DNA of 64,000 nucleotides, from assembly GCF_009604375.1 (NCBI RefSeq), contig NZ_WEGH01000004.1:372001-436000 (forward strand). Reading direction: 5' to 3'. The stretch's first letter is position 1. Each line of letters begins with the position of its first letter. Under the pieces are notes generated by a model. It was given only the letters and a program-made list of their open reading frames with translations. It did no database searches and was not told the DNA's origin. The position numbers were made by a program, and so were the translations under genes. Positions 35,104-46,125 of this stretch are shown here, one piece after another. The DNA is from Actinomadura macrotermitis. Its GTDB lineage: Bacteria; Actinomycetota; Actinomycetes; Streptosporangiales; Streptosporangiaceae.

Positions 35104-36120
35104 CTAGGCGCAGCTGTTGTCGATCACGTAGTAGCCGGGGCCGGTCTGGCGGAGCCTGGTGGTGCCGTAGACCACGTCGAGGCCCATGGACTGGTCGGAG
35201 CCGTTGGCCAGCGCGTAGCCGGAGGAGTCGTGCGCGCGGCCCGCCTGGACGTGGGCGTAGTTGCTGGCGGTGTAGCAGGCGCCCGAAGGCGGCGGGGTGG
35301 TGGGCGGCGGAGAGGTCGGGGGCGGCGAGGTGGGAGGCGGGGCGCCGTCCTCGTGGGCGAGGATGAACCTGCGCATCCCGGCCAGCGCGGTGCCGTCGGA
35401 GATGATCGTGAAGTGGGTGGGCGCCATGGGCCCCGACAGCAGGAGGTTCTCGTCGGCGCCCTCCAGCTTGGCGGTGTCGTAGGGAGCGGCGTTGGTGTCG
35501 TTGACGGACCGCACCGTCATGTAGGCGACCCTGTCGTGGAACGGCACCTCGGTGCCGGAGTTGAGGGCCTTCAGGAACGCCGAGCCGGCGTCGCCGAACT
35601 GCTGGCAGGACACGTACTGCCGGCAGCCGTTGTTGGTGGTGCCGTGCTGGGGGCCGGCGTAGCCGATGTACTGCGACACCTTGTCGGCCCCGCCCAGGTT
35701 CTTGATGTAGTACCGGGCGGCCAGGGTGGAGGCCGACCAGGTGGCCAGCACCACCCGGGCGGCGCCGGTCTGGGAGCGGACCTGGTCGACCTCGGCGCCC
35801 AGCTCCCTGGCCGCCGCCGCCAGGTCCTGCTCCATGCTGCTGCTGTCGGTCCAGGTGAACAGGCGGTTCGCGGGCCAGCCGTTGGACTGCAGGCTGCTCT
35901 TCATCGGCTCCATGTTGGACGGGGAGCCGGTCATGCCTGGGATCATGATGACCGGGTCGTGGACGGGTGCGGCGGCGGCCGGGACGGACGGCGCCGCGAA
36001 CGCCGTGACGGCGGCGAGCGCGGCCGTGCCGGCCGACAGCACGCCGGCCAGGAGGCCGTACCGTCCGTGCCCGCCCCTTCCGGGGGGCCGCTTCGTTTCG
36101 GCGGGGGTGGAACGCAGCAT
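35104..36120 (-). CDS. Secreted lipase-like alpha/beta hydrolase with PHB-depolymerase-type C-terminal module
   Basis: A 338-residue exported protein. The signal peptide is long (about 1-51). The lipase domain (about 53-255) has DPVIMIPGMTGSPSNM (oxyanion region) and a segment aligned with the nucleophile elbow, but it reads VVLATWSASTLAARYYIKNL: Ser129 is kept while GHSMGG has become TWSAST. His236 (APTHFTIISDGTA) fits the catalytic His. A Pro/Thr/Ser linker (260-279) joins a final 58-residue module, CYTASNYAHVQAGRAHDSS and onward, that I associate with secreted PHB depolymerases. AGGAGA precedes the ATG at 36120. The altered elbow makes activity uncertain. Confidence 0.85.
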   Translation of the reverse strand: MLRSTPAETKRPPGRGGHGRYGLLAGVLSAGTAALAAVTAFAAPSVPAAAAPVHDPVIMIPGMTGSPSNMEPMKSSLQSNGWPANRLFTWTDSSSMEQDLAAAARELGAEVDQVRSQTGAARVVLATWSASTLAARYYIKNLGGADKVSQYIGYAGPQHGTTNNGCRQYVSCQQFGDAGSAFLKALNSGTEVPFHDRVAYMTVRSVNDTNAAPYDTAKLEGADENLLLSGPMAPTHFTIISDGTALAGMRRFILAHEDGAPPPTSPPPTSPPPTTPPPSGACYTASNYAHVQAGRAHDSSGYALANGSDQSMGLDVVYGTTRLRQTGPGYYVIDNSCA

Positions 36121-36320
36121 CGAATTCTCCTGTCCGTCAGCGCCCCCATGAGGAAAACGGCTCATGCGACTCGGTCGGGCGGACGGAAAGCCGGGGGTGG
36201 GGCCGAGGTAGTTCCAAATTAGAAACCCGGCCGTTGCCGGCGGCTATGGGAGCGAGGCCCATTGTTCCCGCCGATGGGTGTGCGCCGCTTCTCCCGGCCC
36301 CGCGGCCACCTGCACGCGAA

Positions 36321-36353
36321 GGGCCGCCCCCTCCCGGTGGGAGGAGGCGGCCC
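36321..36353 (-). terminator. Hairpin after acnA
   Basis: GGGCCGCC (36321-36328) and GGCGGCCC (36346-36353) form the base of a long GC stem whose inner part CTCCC/GGGAG also pairs. It starts 15 bases beyond the acnA stop on the minus strand and is followed by TTC. A good actinomycete-type terminator. Confidence 0.75.
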
Positions 36354-36368
36354 GGTGACCGCTCCTGC

Positions 36369-39134
<2,766 letters not shown>

Positions 39135-39337
39135 GGACTCCTCCTCCGTCGCCACCGCGCGTCCGGTCCGGGACATGACGGCACGGCATTGGCGCTAACT
39201 GTCTGTAGTGACCCGGCCGCGGTGGGCGCGGGCCCGTCCCCGCGCGAGGTCGGGGCGGGGGTTCTATTCCCCCATGCATCCTGCCGTAGTCAAGCCCCTG
39301 CCCGGCACTCAGGTCCGCCTAACTTCCGCAGCTTTTC

Positions 39338-39377
39338 TCTCGACGTCAAGCTATCTCCGATTTATCTCGACATCAAG
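39338..39377. promoter_or_regulatory. Repeated TCTCGACRTCAAG motif in the acnA upstream region
   Basis: TCTCGACGTCAAG (39338-39350) and TCTCGACATCAAG (39365-39377) are direct repeats with 12 of 13 bases identical, 27 bases apart. Each is also nearly self-complementary around GACGTC/GACATC. The second ends exactly at the MMPL stop codon. The region is AT-richer than its surroundings. It probably binds a regulator of acnA or of a transcript in this gap; I cannot name it. Confidence 0.5.
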
Positions 39378-41474
39378 TTACCTGTGCGGCGGTCCGGCCG
39401 GCCCGGCGGGACGCCCCGGCCACCAGGTGCGTTCGCCGAGGTCGCGGACGAGCGCGGGCACCAGCAGCGACCGCACCGCCAGGGTGTCGAGCAGGACGCC
39501 GAAGGCGACGATGAAGGCGATCTGGGCCAGGAAGATCAGGGGGATGACGGCGAGCGCGCCGAAGGTGGCGGCCAGGACCACGCCGGCGGAGGTGATGACC
39601 CCGCCGGTGGCGACCAGGCCGCGCAGCACGCCCTCCCGGGTGCCGTGGCGGTGCGCCTCCTCGCGGACGCGGGTCATCAGGAAGATGTTGTAGTCGACGC
39701 CGAGCGCGACCAGGAAGACGAACCCGAACAGCGGCACCGCGGGATCGGCGCCGGGGAAGCCGAACAGGTGGTTGAAGGCCAGCGCGGAGACGCCGAGCGT
39801 GGCGGCGAAGGACAGCACCACGGTGGCCACGAGCAGCAGCGGCGCCACCAGGGCCCGCAGCAGCAGCGCCAGGATCAGCGTGATCACCACGAGGGCGATC
39901 GGGATGACGACCAGCCGGTCGCGCCGTGAAGCGGCCTGGGTGTCGTACCGGGTGGCGGTGTAGCCGCCGACGAGCGCGTCCGCGCCGGGCACGCCGCGCA
40001 CCGCGTCGCGCAGCCGCCGGACGGTGTGGTTGGCGGCGACGCTGTCCGGCGGCTCGGTGAGCGTGGCCTCCAACTGGACCCGGCCGCCGACGACCTTGGG
40101 GGCGCCCGGCGGGCCGGCGTGCCCGCCCTCGGTGACGGGACGCACGGCGGAGACGCCGGGCGTCCGCCGGGCGGCCTCGGCGACCTGCTGAGCGGCGGAC
40201 GCACGGGTGATGATGACGGCCGGGTCGCCGGTGCCGGCGGGGAAGTGCCGGGCCAGCGCCTGCTGGCCGCGCACCGAGGGCTCGGGGTTCAAGAACGCCT
40301 CGCTCTGCGCGATGCCGCCGGCCTTCAGGGTGGGCAGCGGCAGAGCACAGGCGACCAGCACCACGGCGGTGACGGCCCAGACCCGGCGCGGGTGCCGGGC
40401 GATCAGCGCGGCGACGCGGCGCCAGACCCCGGACCCCGCGGCGTCGCCCGGGCCGGCGGTCCGCAGGTGGACGGGCCAGTAGGCGAAGCGGCCGAGCAGC
40501 ACCAGCGCGGCGGGCAGGAACGTCAGCACCGACACCAGCGCGCACGCCACGCCGATGGCGGCCACCGGGCCGAGCGCCCGGTTGGAGTTCAGATCGCTGA
40601 ACAGCAGCGTCAGCAGGCCGAGGGCGACGGTGAGGGCGCTGGCGGTGATCGGGGCCAGCGAGCGGCGCCAGGCGGTGCCGACCGCGGCCCACCGCCCGAC
40701 CCCGGTGGCCAGCTCCTGGCGGGCCCGCGCCGCCAGCAGCAGGGCGTAGTCGGTGGCGGCGCCGACCACCAGGATGAACAGGATGCCCTGGGTCTGGCCG
40801 TTGAGGTCCAGCACGCCGTGATCGGCCAGGGCGTAGACCACCGCGCCGGCCAGGGCGAGCGCGAGCACCGCGCCGGCGATCACGACCAGGGGCAGCACCG
40901 GGCTGCGGTAGACCAGCAGCAGGATCACCAGCACCACGCCGAGCGCCACCATCAGCAGGATGCCGTCGATGCCGGCGAACGCGCGGGACAGGTCGGCCCG
41001 TGCCGCGGCCGGCCCGGCCAGGTAGGTCCGCGTACCGGGGACCGCCGGGAGCGCCCCGTCGATCCGTTCGACCACCTGGTCCGGTTCGCCGCCCTGGCGC
41101 AGCGGGACCACGGCCTGCAGCGCCCTGCCGTCGGGCGAGGGCAGCGGCGGCGAGGGCGGCTCGGCGGTGACGCCGAGCCGCCCCACGGCCTGCAGGGCGC
41201 GCCCGGCGGCGTCGCGCTGCCCGGCGGTGAGCCGGTCCGGGCCGGTGGCCTCCCACATCACGATCAGCGGGACGACGCCCGGGTCGGTGAACCCCTTCTC
41301 CAGCTTCCCCACCCGGGTGGACTCAGCGCCGGCGGGCAGGAACGAGGTCTCGTCGTTGCGCTGGACGTCGCCGAGCATCCCGGTGTACTTCCCCAAAGGC
41401 CCGACTCCGACGAACCAGACCAGCAGGATCAGGGCGGGGACGAGCCAGCGGGCATGGCGGCCGAGCCGGGACAA
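39378..41474 (-). CDS. MMPL-family RND transporter
   Basis: A 698-residue membrane protein with about 12 helices in two MMPL repeats. The first repeat has GIDGILLMVALGVVLVILLL and the GAATDYALLLAARARQEL motif, the second LVALGVDYNIFLMTRVREEA, each with the Asp-Tyr pair used in proton coupling. Two extracytoplasmic loops (about 45-170 and 375-510) alternate with them. Such proteins export lipids or drugs. No ATG or GTG fits the beginning; the best start is a TTG at 41474 with GAGGAGAAGAGG five bases upstream. It follows the DUF4383 gene by 32 bases and is likely co-transcribed with it. Confidence 0.9.
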   Translation of the reverse strand: MSRLGRHARWLVPALILLVWFVGVGPLGKYTGMLGDVQRNDETSFLPAGAESTRVGKLEKGFTDPGVVPLIVMWEATGPDRLTAGQRDAAGRALQAVGRLGVTAEPPSPPLPSPDGRALQAVVPLRQGGEPDQVVERIDGALPAVPGTRTYLAGPAAARADLSRAFAGIDGILLMVALGVVLVILLLVYRSPVLPLVVIAGAVLALALAGAVVYALADHGVLDLNGQTQGILFILVVGAATDYALLLAARARQELATGVGRWAAVGTAWRRSLAPITASALTVALGLLTLLFSDLNSNRALGPVAAIGVACALVSVLTFLPAALVLLGRFAYWPVHLRTAGPGDAAGSGVWRRVAALIARHPRRVWAVTAVVLVACALPLPTLKAGGIAQSEAFLNPEPSVRGQQALARHFPAGTGDPAVIITRASAAQQVAEAARRTPGVSAVRPVTEGGHAGPPGAPKVVGGRVQLEATLTEPPDSVAANHTVRRLRDAVRGVPGADALVGGYTATRYDTQAASRRDRLVVIPIALVVITLILALLLRALVAPLLLVATVVLSFAATLGVSALAFNHLFGFPGADPAVPLFGFVFLVALGVDYNIFLMTRVREEAHRHGTREGVLRGLVATGGVITSAGVVLAATFGALAVIPLIFLAQIAFIVAFGVLLDTLAVRSLLVPALVRDLGERTWWPGRPAGPAGPPHR

Positions 41475-41506
41475 TGCGTCCTCTTCTCCTCGGTGGGCCG
41501 GCCGGG

Positions 41507-41974
41507 TCAGCGGCCGGCGCCGGGACGGGCGCCGAGGGACCGGCCGAGCACGATCCCGGCGGCGATCATGCCGGCGCCCAGCACGAAGTGCAGCCAGTCG
41601 TCGGCACTGTTGACCGGGATGAAGTTGGCCCCGCTGTGCTTGTCGATCACCAGGCCGTACAGCCACAGCACCAGGTAGATCACGCCGCCGGCGATCAGGT
41701 ACAGCCGGGACGCGGCGGCCTGGCGGGACGCGGCGAGCCCGGCCGCGCCGAACAGCAGGTGCACGATGTTGTGCAGCACCGACACGTTGAAGATGCCCAG
41801 CAACTGGGCATCGGAATGGTGACCGGCGAAGCTCATCGTGTCGTAGCCGGTCGTGATGCCCGGAATGAACCCGAGCACTCCGACCAGCGCGAAGACCGCG
41901 CCCACCACCAGCGCCGCCCACTGCACCTTCGTGCGCGCGCCTGGCTGCGCGCCGTTCCCTGTTCCGGTGTGCAT
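41507..41974 (-). CDS. DUF4383 membrane protein
   Basis: A 155-residue protein with four membrane helices. KVQWAALVVGAVFALVGVLGFIPG opens the first, HNIVHLLFGAAGLAASR the second, YLIAGGVIYLVLWLYGLV the third and DDWLHFVLGAGMIAAGIVLG the fourth. This matches DUF4383, common in actinomycetes and without known function; the conserved His in HNIVHLLFG and DWLHF face the membrane. It lies between the B12-type MerR regulator and MMPL on one strand, and a cluster of CAAC/GTTG dyads lies 18-44 bases before its ATG. Confidence 0.88.
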   Translation of the reverse strand: MHTGTGNGAQPGARTKVQWAALVVGAVFALVGVLGFIPGITTGYDTMSFAGHHSDAQLLGIFNVSVLHNIVHLLFGAAGLAASRQAAASRLYLIAGGVIYLVLWLYGLVIDKHSGANFIPVNSADDWLHFVLGAGMIAAGIVLGRSLGARPGAGR

Positions 41975-41991
41975 GTCCTGCCGCCCCTCTG

Positions 41992-42018
41992 GTTGCAACG
42001 GTTGTGCAACGCTCGTTG
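41992..42018. promoter_or_regulatory. Cluster of three GTTG/CAAC dyads between the MerR regulator and DUF4383
   Basis: GTTGCAAC (41992-41999), GTTG-TG-CAAC (42001-42010) and CAACG-CT-CGTTG (42007-42018) overlap within 27 bases, 18 bases or more before the DUF4383 ATG. Repeated CAAC/GTTG half-sites at helical spacing suit a MerR dimer or tetramer, so the B12-type regulator immediately upstream is the likely ligand. Confidence 0.6.
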
Positions 42019-42084
42019 CCTCAGCGCTACCCGGTGCGCGGGTCCCTACACACCCCGCGCCGAAAGCGCGCCGCCACGTGGCGA

Positions 42085-42960
42085 TCAGCCCGGAGGGCCC
42101 GGGGACGTCAGGGCCAGCGCCTCCGCCAGGCCGGCGGCGTGCCGGACGCCCGCCGGCCGGGGGGACGCCCAGCCCGGCCCGGCGGTGATCCGGAGCACCG
42201 GGTGGTCGGCCAGGGCCAGCAGCGTCGCGGGCCGTGCGGTGGCCGGCCGCTGGGACCACAGCACCACCGCCGCGGGCCGCACGGCCGCCACCGCCCGCAG
42301 CAGCCCGGCGGCGGGGGTGGCCGCGCCCAGCATCCGCACCGGGACCTCCCGTTCGGCCAGCGCCGCCGCCAGTGCCTCCAGGGCCAGGGTGTGCTGTTCG
42401 CCATCGGTGCAGGCCAGCAGCACCGGCGCCGCGCCGGAGGCGGCCGGCGGCCGGGGCAGCCGGTGCAGCGCGGCCGCCACCGCCCACGACAGCGCGTGCT
42501 CGATGTCGACGCAGTCGGGCTCGTCGCGCTGGTCGGCGTCGACGGCCACCAGCGCCGGCCGGCACAGCCCCTCCCAGGCGGCCACGACGCCCCACCGCGC
42601 CAGCGCGTCCTCGACCAGGGCGGCGCACCGGCCGGTGTCCAGCGCCCGCGCCGCGTCCAGCAGCCCGGCCAGCGCCCGCTCGGCCGGCCGGCCCTGCCGC
42701 GGGGCCCCGGACACGGCGCGCGCGGCCTCCGATGGCAGCATCCCCGCGCGCACCAGGTCGCGCATCCGCCGCAACCGGGCGACGTCGGCGGCGCCGTAGC
42801 GGCGGTACCGCCCCGGCACGGGGTTGGGCGGGCCGATGTCGTAACGCAGATGCCACGACCGCAGCGTCGACTCGGCGATCCCCAGGTACCGGGCCACCTG
42901 CCCGGCCGTCCACGCCCCGCCCTCGACCGGACCGGCACCCCCGCTGCTCACGTCCCTCAT
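42085..42960 (-). CDS. MerR-family regulator with cobalamin-binding domain (CarH/LitR-like)
   Basis: A 291-residue regulator. Residues 17-66 are a MerR HTH (WTAGQVARYLGIAESTLRSW, RYRRYGAADVARLRRM). Residues about 95-165 form the helical cap and 179-285 a B12-binding Rossmann domain. GEQHTLALEALAAALAEREV (187-206) places His190 at the lower cobalt-ligand position of CarH. EH at 154-155 matches the conserved EH of the cap, but the Trp usually ten residues before (W-x9-EH) is Gln144. CarH/LitR proteins use adenosylcobalamin as a light-sensitive ligand. The start (ATG 42960 or GTG 42951/42966) is uncertain. DUF4383 and MMPL follow on the same strand with dyads between. Confidence 0.85.
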   Translation of the reverse strand: MRDVSSGGAGPVEGGAWTAGQVARYLGIAESTLRSWHLRYDIGPPNPVPGRYRRYGAADVARLRRMRDLVRAGMLPSEAARAVSGAPRQGRPAERALAGLLDAARALDTGRCAALVEDALARWGVVAAWEGLCRPALVAVDADQRDEPDCVDIEHALSWAVAAALHRLPRPPAASGAAPVLLACTDGEQHTLALEALAAALAEREVPVRMLGAATPAAGLLRAVAAVRPAAVVLWSQRPATARPATLLALADHPVLRITAGPGWASPRPAGVRHAAGLAEALALTSPGPPG

Positions 42961-43038
42961 CCTCACATCTGCCGACACGGCCTTCGGCCGGTGCGGGGCA
43001 CCGGAGGCGGGAGGACCGCGCGGCACTAGGCTCGTGGC

Positions 43039-43716
43039 GTGCCAGTCGCGAAACTCCTCGTGGTCGAAGACGATCCGGAGACCGGCCGCGAGCTGGTCAC
43101 CGTGCTGAACGAGCGGGGTTACGCCGCGGTGCTGGCGGCGACGGGGCACGAGGCGGTGCGCGAGGTCGAGCGGCGGACGCCGGACCTGGTGTTCCTGGAT
43201 CTGGGACTGCCCGATGTCGACGGCGTGGAGTTGTGCGGGCAGTTGCGGAACCGGGCGCTCCGGATGGCGATCGTGGTGCTGACGGCGCGCTCGCGGGAGG
43301 AGTCGGTCGTCAGCGCCCTGGACCGCGGCGCGGACGACTACATGGTCAAGCCGTTCCGGCTGAACGAGCTGCTCGCCCGGGCGAGGGCACAGCTGCGGCG
43401 GCACCCGCCCGGCCCGGCCGCGGAGCTCGCGGTGGCCGAGGTGGGAGGACTGCGGGTGGAGCCGGCGGCGCGGCGGGTGTTCGCCGCCGGGCGGGAGGTC
43501 GCGCTGCGCCCGCGCGAGTTCGACCTGCTGCTGGCGCTGATGTCGTCCCCGGGCGAGGTGGTGCCCCGGCAGCGGCTGATGGACCAGGTGTGGGGCGCGG
43601 ACTGGTTCGGGGACCACAAGACGCTGGACGTGCACGTCTCCGCGCTGCGCCGCAAGGTCGCGGGCGCCGCCGGGATCGTGGCGGTGCGGGGGCGCGGCTA
43701 CCGGCTGGTGGGCTGA
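43039..43716 (+). CDS. OmpR-family response regulator
   Basis: A 225-residue regulator. The receiver domain has the acidic pair in LLVVEDDPETG, the phospho-acceptor Asp54 (VFLDLGLPDVDG), Thr82 (VLTARSREES) and Lys104 (DDYMVKPFRLNELL). The C-terminal winged helix (about 130-225) has LRPREFDLLLALMSSPGEVVPRQRLMDQVW and ends VAVRGRGYRLVG. The GTG start is at 43039. Its last 19 bases overlap the 3' end of the convergent sensor kinase gene, so the pair face each other instead of forming an operon. It is therefore the likely partner of that kinase and a candidate regulator of the nar genes. Confidence 0.93.
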   Translation: MPVAKLLVVEDDPETGRELVTVLNERGYAAVLAATGHEAVREVERRTPDLVFLDLGLPDVDGVELCGQLRNRALRMAIVVLTARSREESVVSALDRGADDYMVKPFRLNELLARARAQLRRHPPGPAAELAVAEVGGLRVEPAARRVFAAGREVALRPREFDLLLALMSSPGEVVPRQRLMDQVWGADWFGDHKTLDVHVSALRRKVAGAAGIVAVRGRGYRLVG

Positions 43717-44816
43717 GCGGCCGGCAGTTCCAGGGCGAAGGTGGTGGAGCCGCCGGCCACCGTCCGGAGCGGCGCCCCCTCGGCTTCGGCCAGGGCGCGC
43801 GCCAGGGCCAGCCCGGTGCCGTCGTGCGTGTGCGGGCGGGCGAGGCGTCCCTCGTCGCGCACGCTGAACACGACGTGGCCGCCCGTCGCGGCGGCGGCCA
43901 GCGTCACCTCCCCCTCGCCGTGGGTGAGCGCGTTGTCCACCAGCACGTTCAGGATGTGGAGCACGGCCGCGTGCGCCGCGACGACCGGTGGCAGGGGCGC
44001 GCCCGCCCGGACGGTCAGCCGCCGCCCGGCGGCCTGCGCCTTGGCCGCCCAGGTGTCGTGCACCTCCTCCAGCAGCCGGCGCGGTTCCAGGACGGCGCGC
44101 GTGCGGCGTCCCCGGGCCAGCGCGAGCAGGTCGTCGATGGAGGCGGTGGCGCGGTGGCCGCGGCGCAGGGCGGTCCGGACGGCGGCGGTCAGGTTGCCGC
44201 CCGAGCGCTCCAGCGCGGCCTCCAGGCCGAGCAGCATGGCGGTGACCGAGGCGCGGAGCTGGTGCGCGGCGTGTTCACTGAAGGCCCGTTCGCGCTCGAC
44301 GAGCGTGCCCGTCTGCGCCAGCGTCCGGATGAAGGCGCGCTGGGTCCACCGCGCCGCCAGCAGGGACAGCAGGATCGCGGCGAGGACGCCCGTCCAGATC
44401 AGGCCCCAGGTGTCGTAGGTGCGCCGGACGACCGGCGCGTACGGTTCGGCGATGCGCAGCACCCCGGCGGCGGAGGTGCGCGCGGTGAGGGTGAGCTGGC
44501 CGTCCTCGACGGTGCCCGCCGGCGGCCCGCCGGGCATCGGGGCGGCGCCCGGCACGTCCCCGGCCAGGCGCCGTCCGCCGGCGGCGGGGGCCAGGGCCGC
44601 CACGACGCCCGGCTGCGAGGCGGGGCGGGCGCCGGAGTCCAGCAGCGTGATGGTGCGCTGCTCCAGCGCGATCATCGCCTCGTCGCGGTAGAGGCGCTGG
44701 ACCAGCCCGCTCAGCAGCAGCGCCGCGAGCACGGCGACCAGGGCGACGACGCCGACGCAGGCGGCCGTCATCCGGCGCCGCGGCACGGGGACGGGGGGCG
44801 GGGGGAGGGTGGTCAT
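43698..44816 (-). CDS. Sensor histidine kinase co-transcribed with narGHJI
   Basis: A 372-residue membrane kinase. Helix 1 spans about 17-40, a 95-residue outer sensing loop lies between 41 and 136, and helix 2 is at about 137-156. The H-box is SEHAAHQLRASV with His185 as phospho-acceptor, a diverged form of the HExxTP type. N-box LVDNALTHGEGEV (Asn295) and G-box DGTGLALARALAEAEGAPL follow; a D-rich G1 (DxGxG) box is reduced to RDEG. There is no NarX-type P-box in the loop. The ATG overlaps the stop of the HPP gene by four bases, so it is the last gene of the six-gene nar transcript. Confidence 0.88.
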   Translation of the reverse strand: MTTLPPPPVPVPRRRMTAACVGVVALVAVLAALLLSGLVQRLYRDEAMIALEQRTITLLDSGARPASQPGVVAALAPAAGGRRLAGDVPGAAPMPGGPPAGTVEDGQLTLTARTSAAGVLRIAEPYAPVVRRTYDTWGLIWTGVLAAILLSLLAARWTQRAFIRTLAQTGTLVERERAFSEHAAHQLRASVTAMLLGLEAALERSGGNLTAAVRTALRRGHRATASIDDLLALARGRRTRAVLEPRRLLEEVHDTWAAKAQAAGRRLTVRAGAPLPPVVAAHAAVLHILNVLVDNALTHGEGEVTLAAAATGGHVVFSVRDEGRLARPHTHDGTGLALARALAEAEGAPLRTVAGGSTTFALELPAAQPTSR

Positions 44817-45409
44817 GGTCGCTCCCGGATGAGATCGGCCGTGGGCGCCGCACGGCCGCGCGGCGCCCACAGAGGGTAGGGGCGGCGCAGCGACCGGTTC
44901 GCGAGGACGAGCAGCACGGTGGTCAGGGCGACCGCCGCCATCAGGTCCGCCAGCTGCGCGGGCGTGCGCAGCAGCCCGAGCGCCACGATGAGCGTGGTGG
45001 CCCCGCCGGGCGGGTGCCGGAACCGCGGCGCGGTCATCCCGGCGCAGGTCAGGGCGAGCGCGACGGCCACCGCGAGCACGCGGCGGCCGTCGGGGTGGGC
45101 CAGGTCGGGCGGCGTCCGGGCCAGGTCGGTGACGGCGAGCGCCGAATATCCGGCGGCGGCGCTGACCAGGTGCCCGAGCAGGGTGTTGCGCGGGCACGCC
45201 GCGACGTCGGCCGAGCCGGTCAGCGCGAGGAAGATGGTGGGCCCGAGCGAGGGGAACACCAGCGGCTGCCGGAGCCACCAGGCCAGGGCGGCGGGCAGCG
45301 CGATGCACACCGCCGCCAGCGGGACGCACCAGGCCGCGGCCGGGGCCCGCCTCCGGCCGGCGCGGTGGCCCGGCGCCCTGGCGGTGCGCTGGTCGTCGAG
45401 CCGGGTCAT
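44813..45409 (-). CDS. HPP-family membrane protein
   Basis: A 198-residue protein with about five membrane helices. The family signature HPP occurs as FRHPPGGATTLIVALG, and QPLVFPSLGPTIFLALTGS is the usual first conserved block. HPP proteins have been proposed to carry nitrite across membranes in cyanobacteria and chloroplasts. Being embedded between narI and the kinase in overlapping frames suggests a role in nitrate or nitrite transport here, which is attractive because no narK lies in the operon. The C-terminal tail of about 20 residues is basic and cytoplasmic. Confidence 0.85.
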   Translation of the reverse strand: MTRLDDQRTARAPGHRAGRRRAPAAAWCVPLAAVCIALPAALAWWLRQPLVFPSLGPTIFLALTGSADVAACPRNTLLGHLVSAAAGYSALAVTDLARTPPDLAHPDGRRVLAVAVALALTCAGMTAPRFRHPPGGATTLIVALGLLRTPAQLADLMAAVALTTVLLVLANRSLRRPYPLWAPRGRAAPTADLIRERP

Positions 45410-46125
45410 CGCCGCGTCAGGGAGCGGGGGGCGGGCGGCGGCACGGCCCGGCCGCGCGAGCGGTAGACGATGTAGGGGCGGAAGGCGTACCCGAGCGGCG
45501 CGGCGAAGGCGTGCATCAGCCGGCTGAACGGCCACAGCGCGAACAGCGCCATGCCGAGCAGCGCGTGCGCCTGGTAGACCAGCGGGGCGTGCGCCATCGC
45601 GGACACGTCCGGGCTCAGCTCGAACAGGCTGCGGAACCACACCGACACGCCCAGCCGGTAGTCGTAGCCGTCCGAGACCGGGGCGAGCAGCGTCGCGGCG
45701 AGCCCCGCCGCGAGCGCGGCGGCCAGCACCGGGTACATCAGCCGGTCGTCGCGGCGCGTGGCCCGGCGGACCGCGCGCACCCGGATCCGCCGCCACAGCA
45801 GCACGCCGAGCCCGGCGAGGGCGGCCACGCCGGCGACGCCTCCGGCCGCCAGGGCGTTCAGCCGGTACAGCGACTCCGAGACGTGCAGCCGCTCGGTCCA
45901 GGATTCCGGGACGCACAGGCCGACGGCGTGCCCGCCCGCGACCAGCAAGAGCCCCGTATGGAACAGCGGGCTGCCGACGCGCAGCAGACGGCTCTCGTGC
46001 AACTGGCTGGACCGGGTGGTGATGCCGAACCGGTCGTAGCGGAACCGCCACGCCGTCCCCGAGGCGAACAGCACCAGCACGACGTACGGCAGCACACCCC
46101 ACAGGGCGACGTGCAGGTGTCTCAT
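45406..46125 (-). CDS. narI: Respiratory nitrate reductase, gamma subunit
   Basis: A 239-residue cytochrome b membrane subunit with five helices. GVLPYVVLVLFASGTAWRFRYD, SPLFHTGLLLVAGGHAVGL and the C-terminal YQAHALLGMALFALWPFSRLMHAFAAP supply the paired His that bind two b-type hemes. It takes electrons from menaquinol and hands them to NarH. The ATG overlaps the narJ stop by four bases and its own stop overlaps the HPP start by four. The length is normal. Confidence 0.94.
   Translation of the reverse strand: MRHLHVALWGVLPYVVLVLFASGTAWRFRYDRFGITTRSSQLHESRLLRVGSPLFHTGLLLVAGGHAVGLCVPESWTERLHVSESLYRLNALAAGGVAGVAALAGLGVLLWRRIRVRAVRRATRRDDRLMYPVLAAALAAGLAATLLAPVSDGYDYRLGVSVWFRSLFELSPDVSAMAHAPLVYQAHALLGMALFALWPFSRLMHAFAAPLGYAFRPYIVYRSRGRAVPPPAPRSLTRR

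Noticed and set aside
41975..42084. Cobalamin riboswitch near the B12-type MerR
   Set aside because: The gap is too short and lacks the conserved B12-box; the dyads suit protein binding.
43039..44816. The response regulator and kinase as unrelated genes
   Set aside because: Kept as a pair because they are adjacent, of matching OmpR/HisKA-like classes and overlap at the 3' ends; the pairing is still inference.
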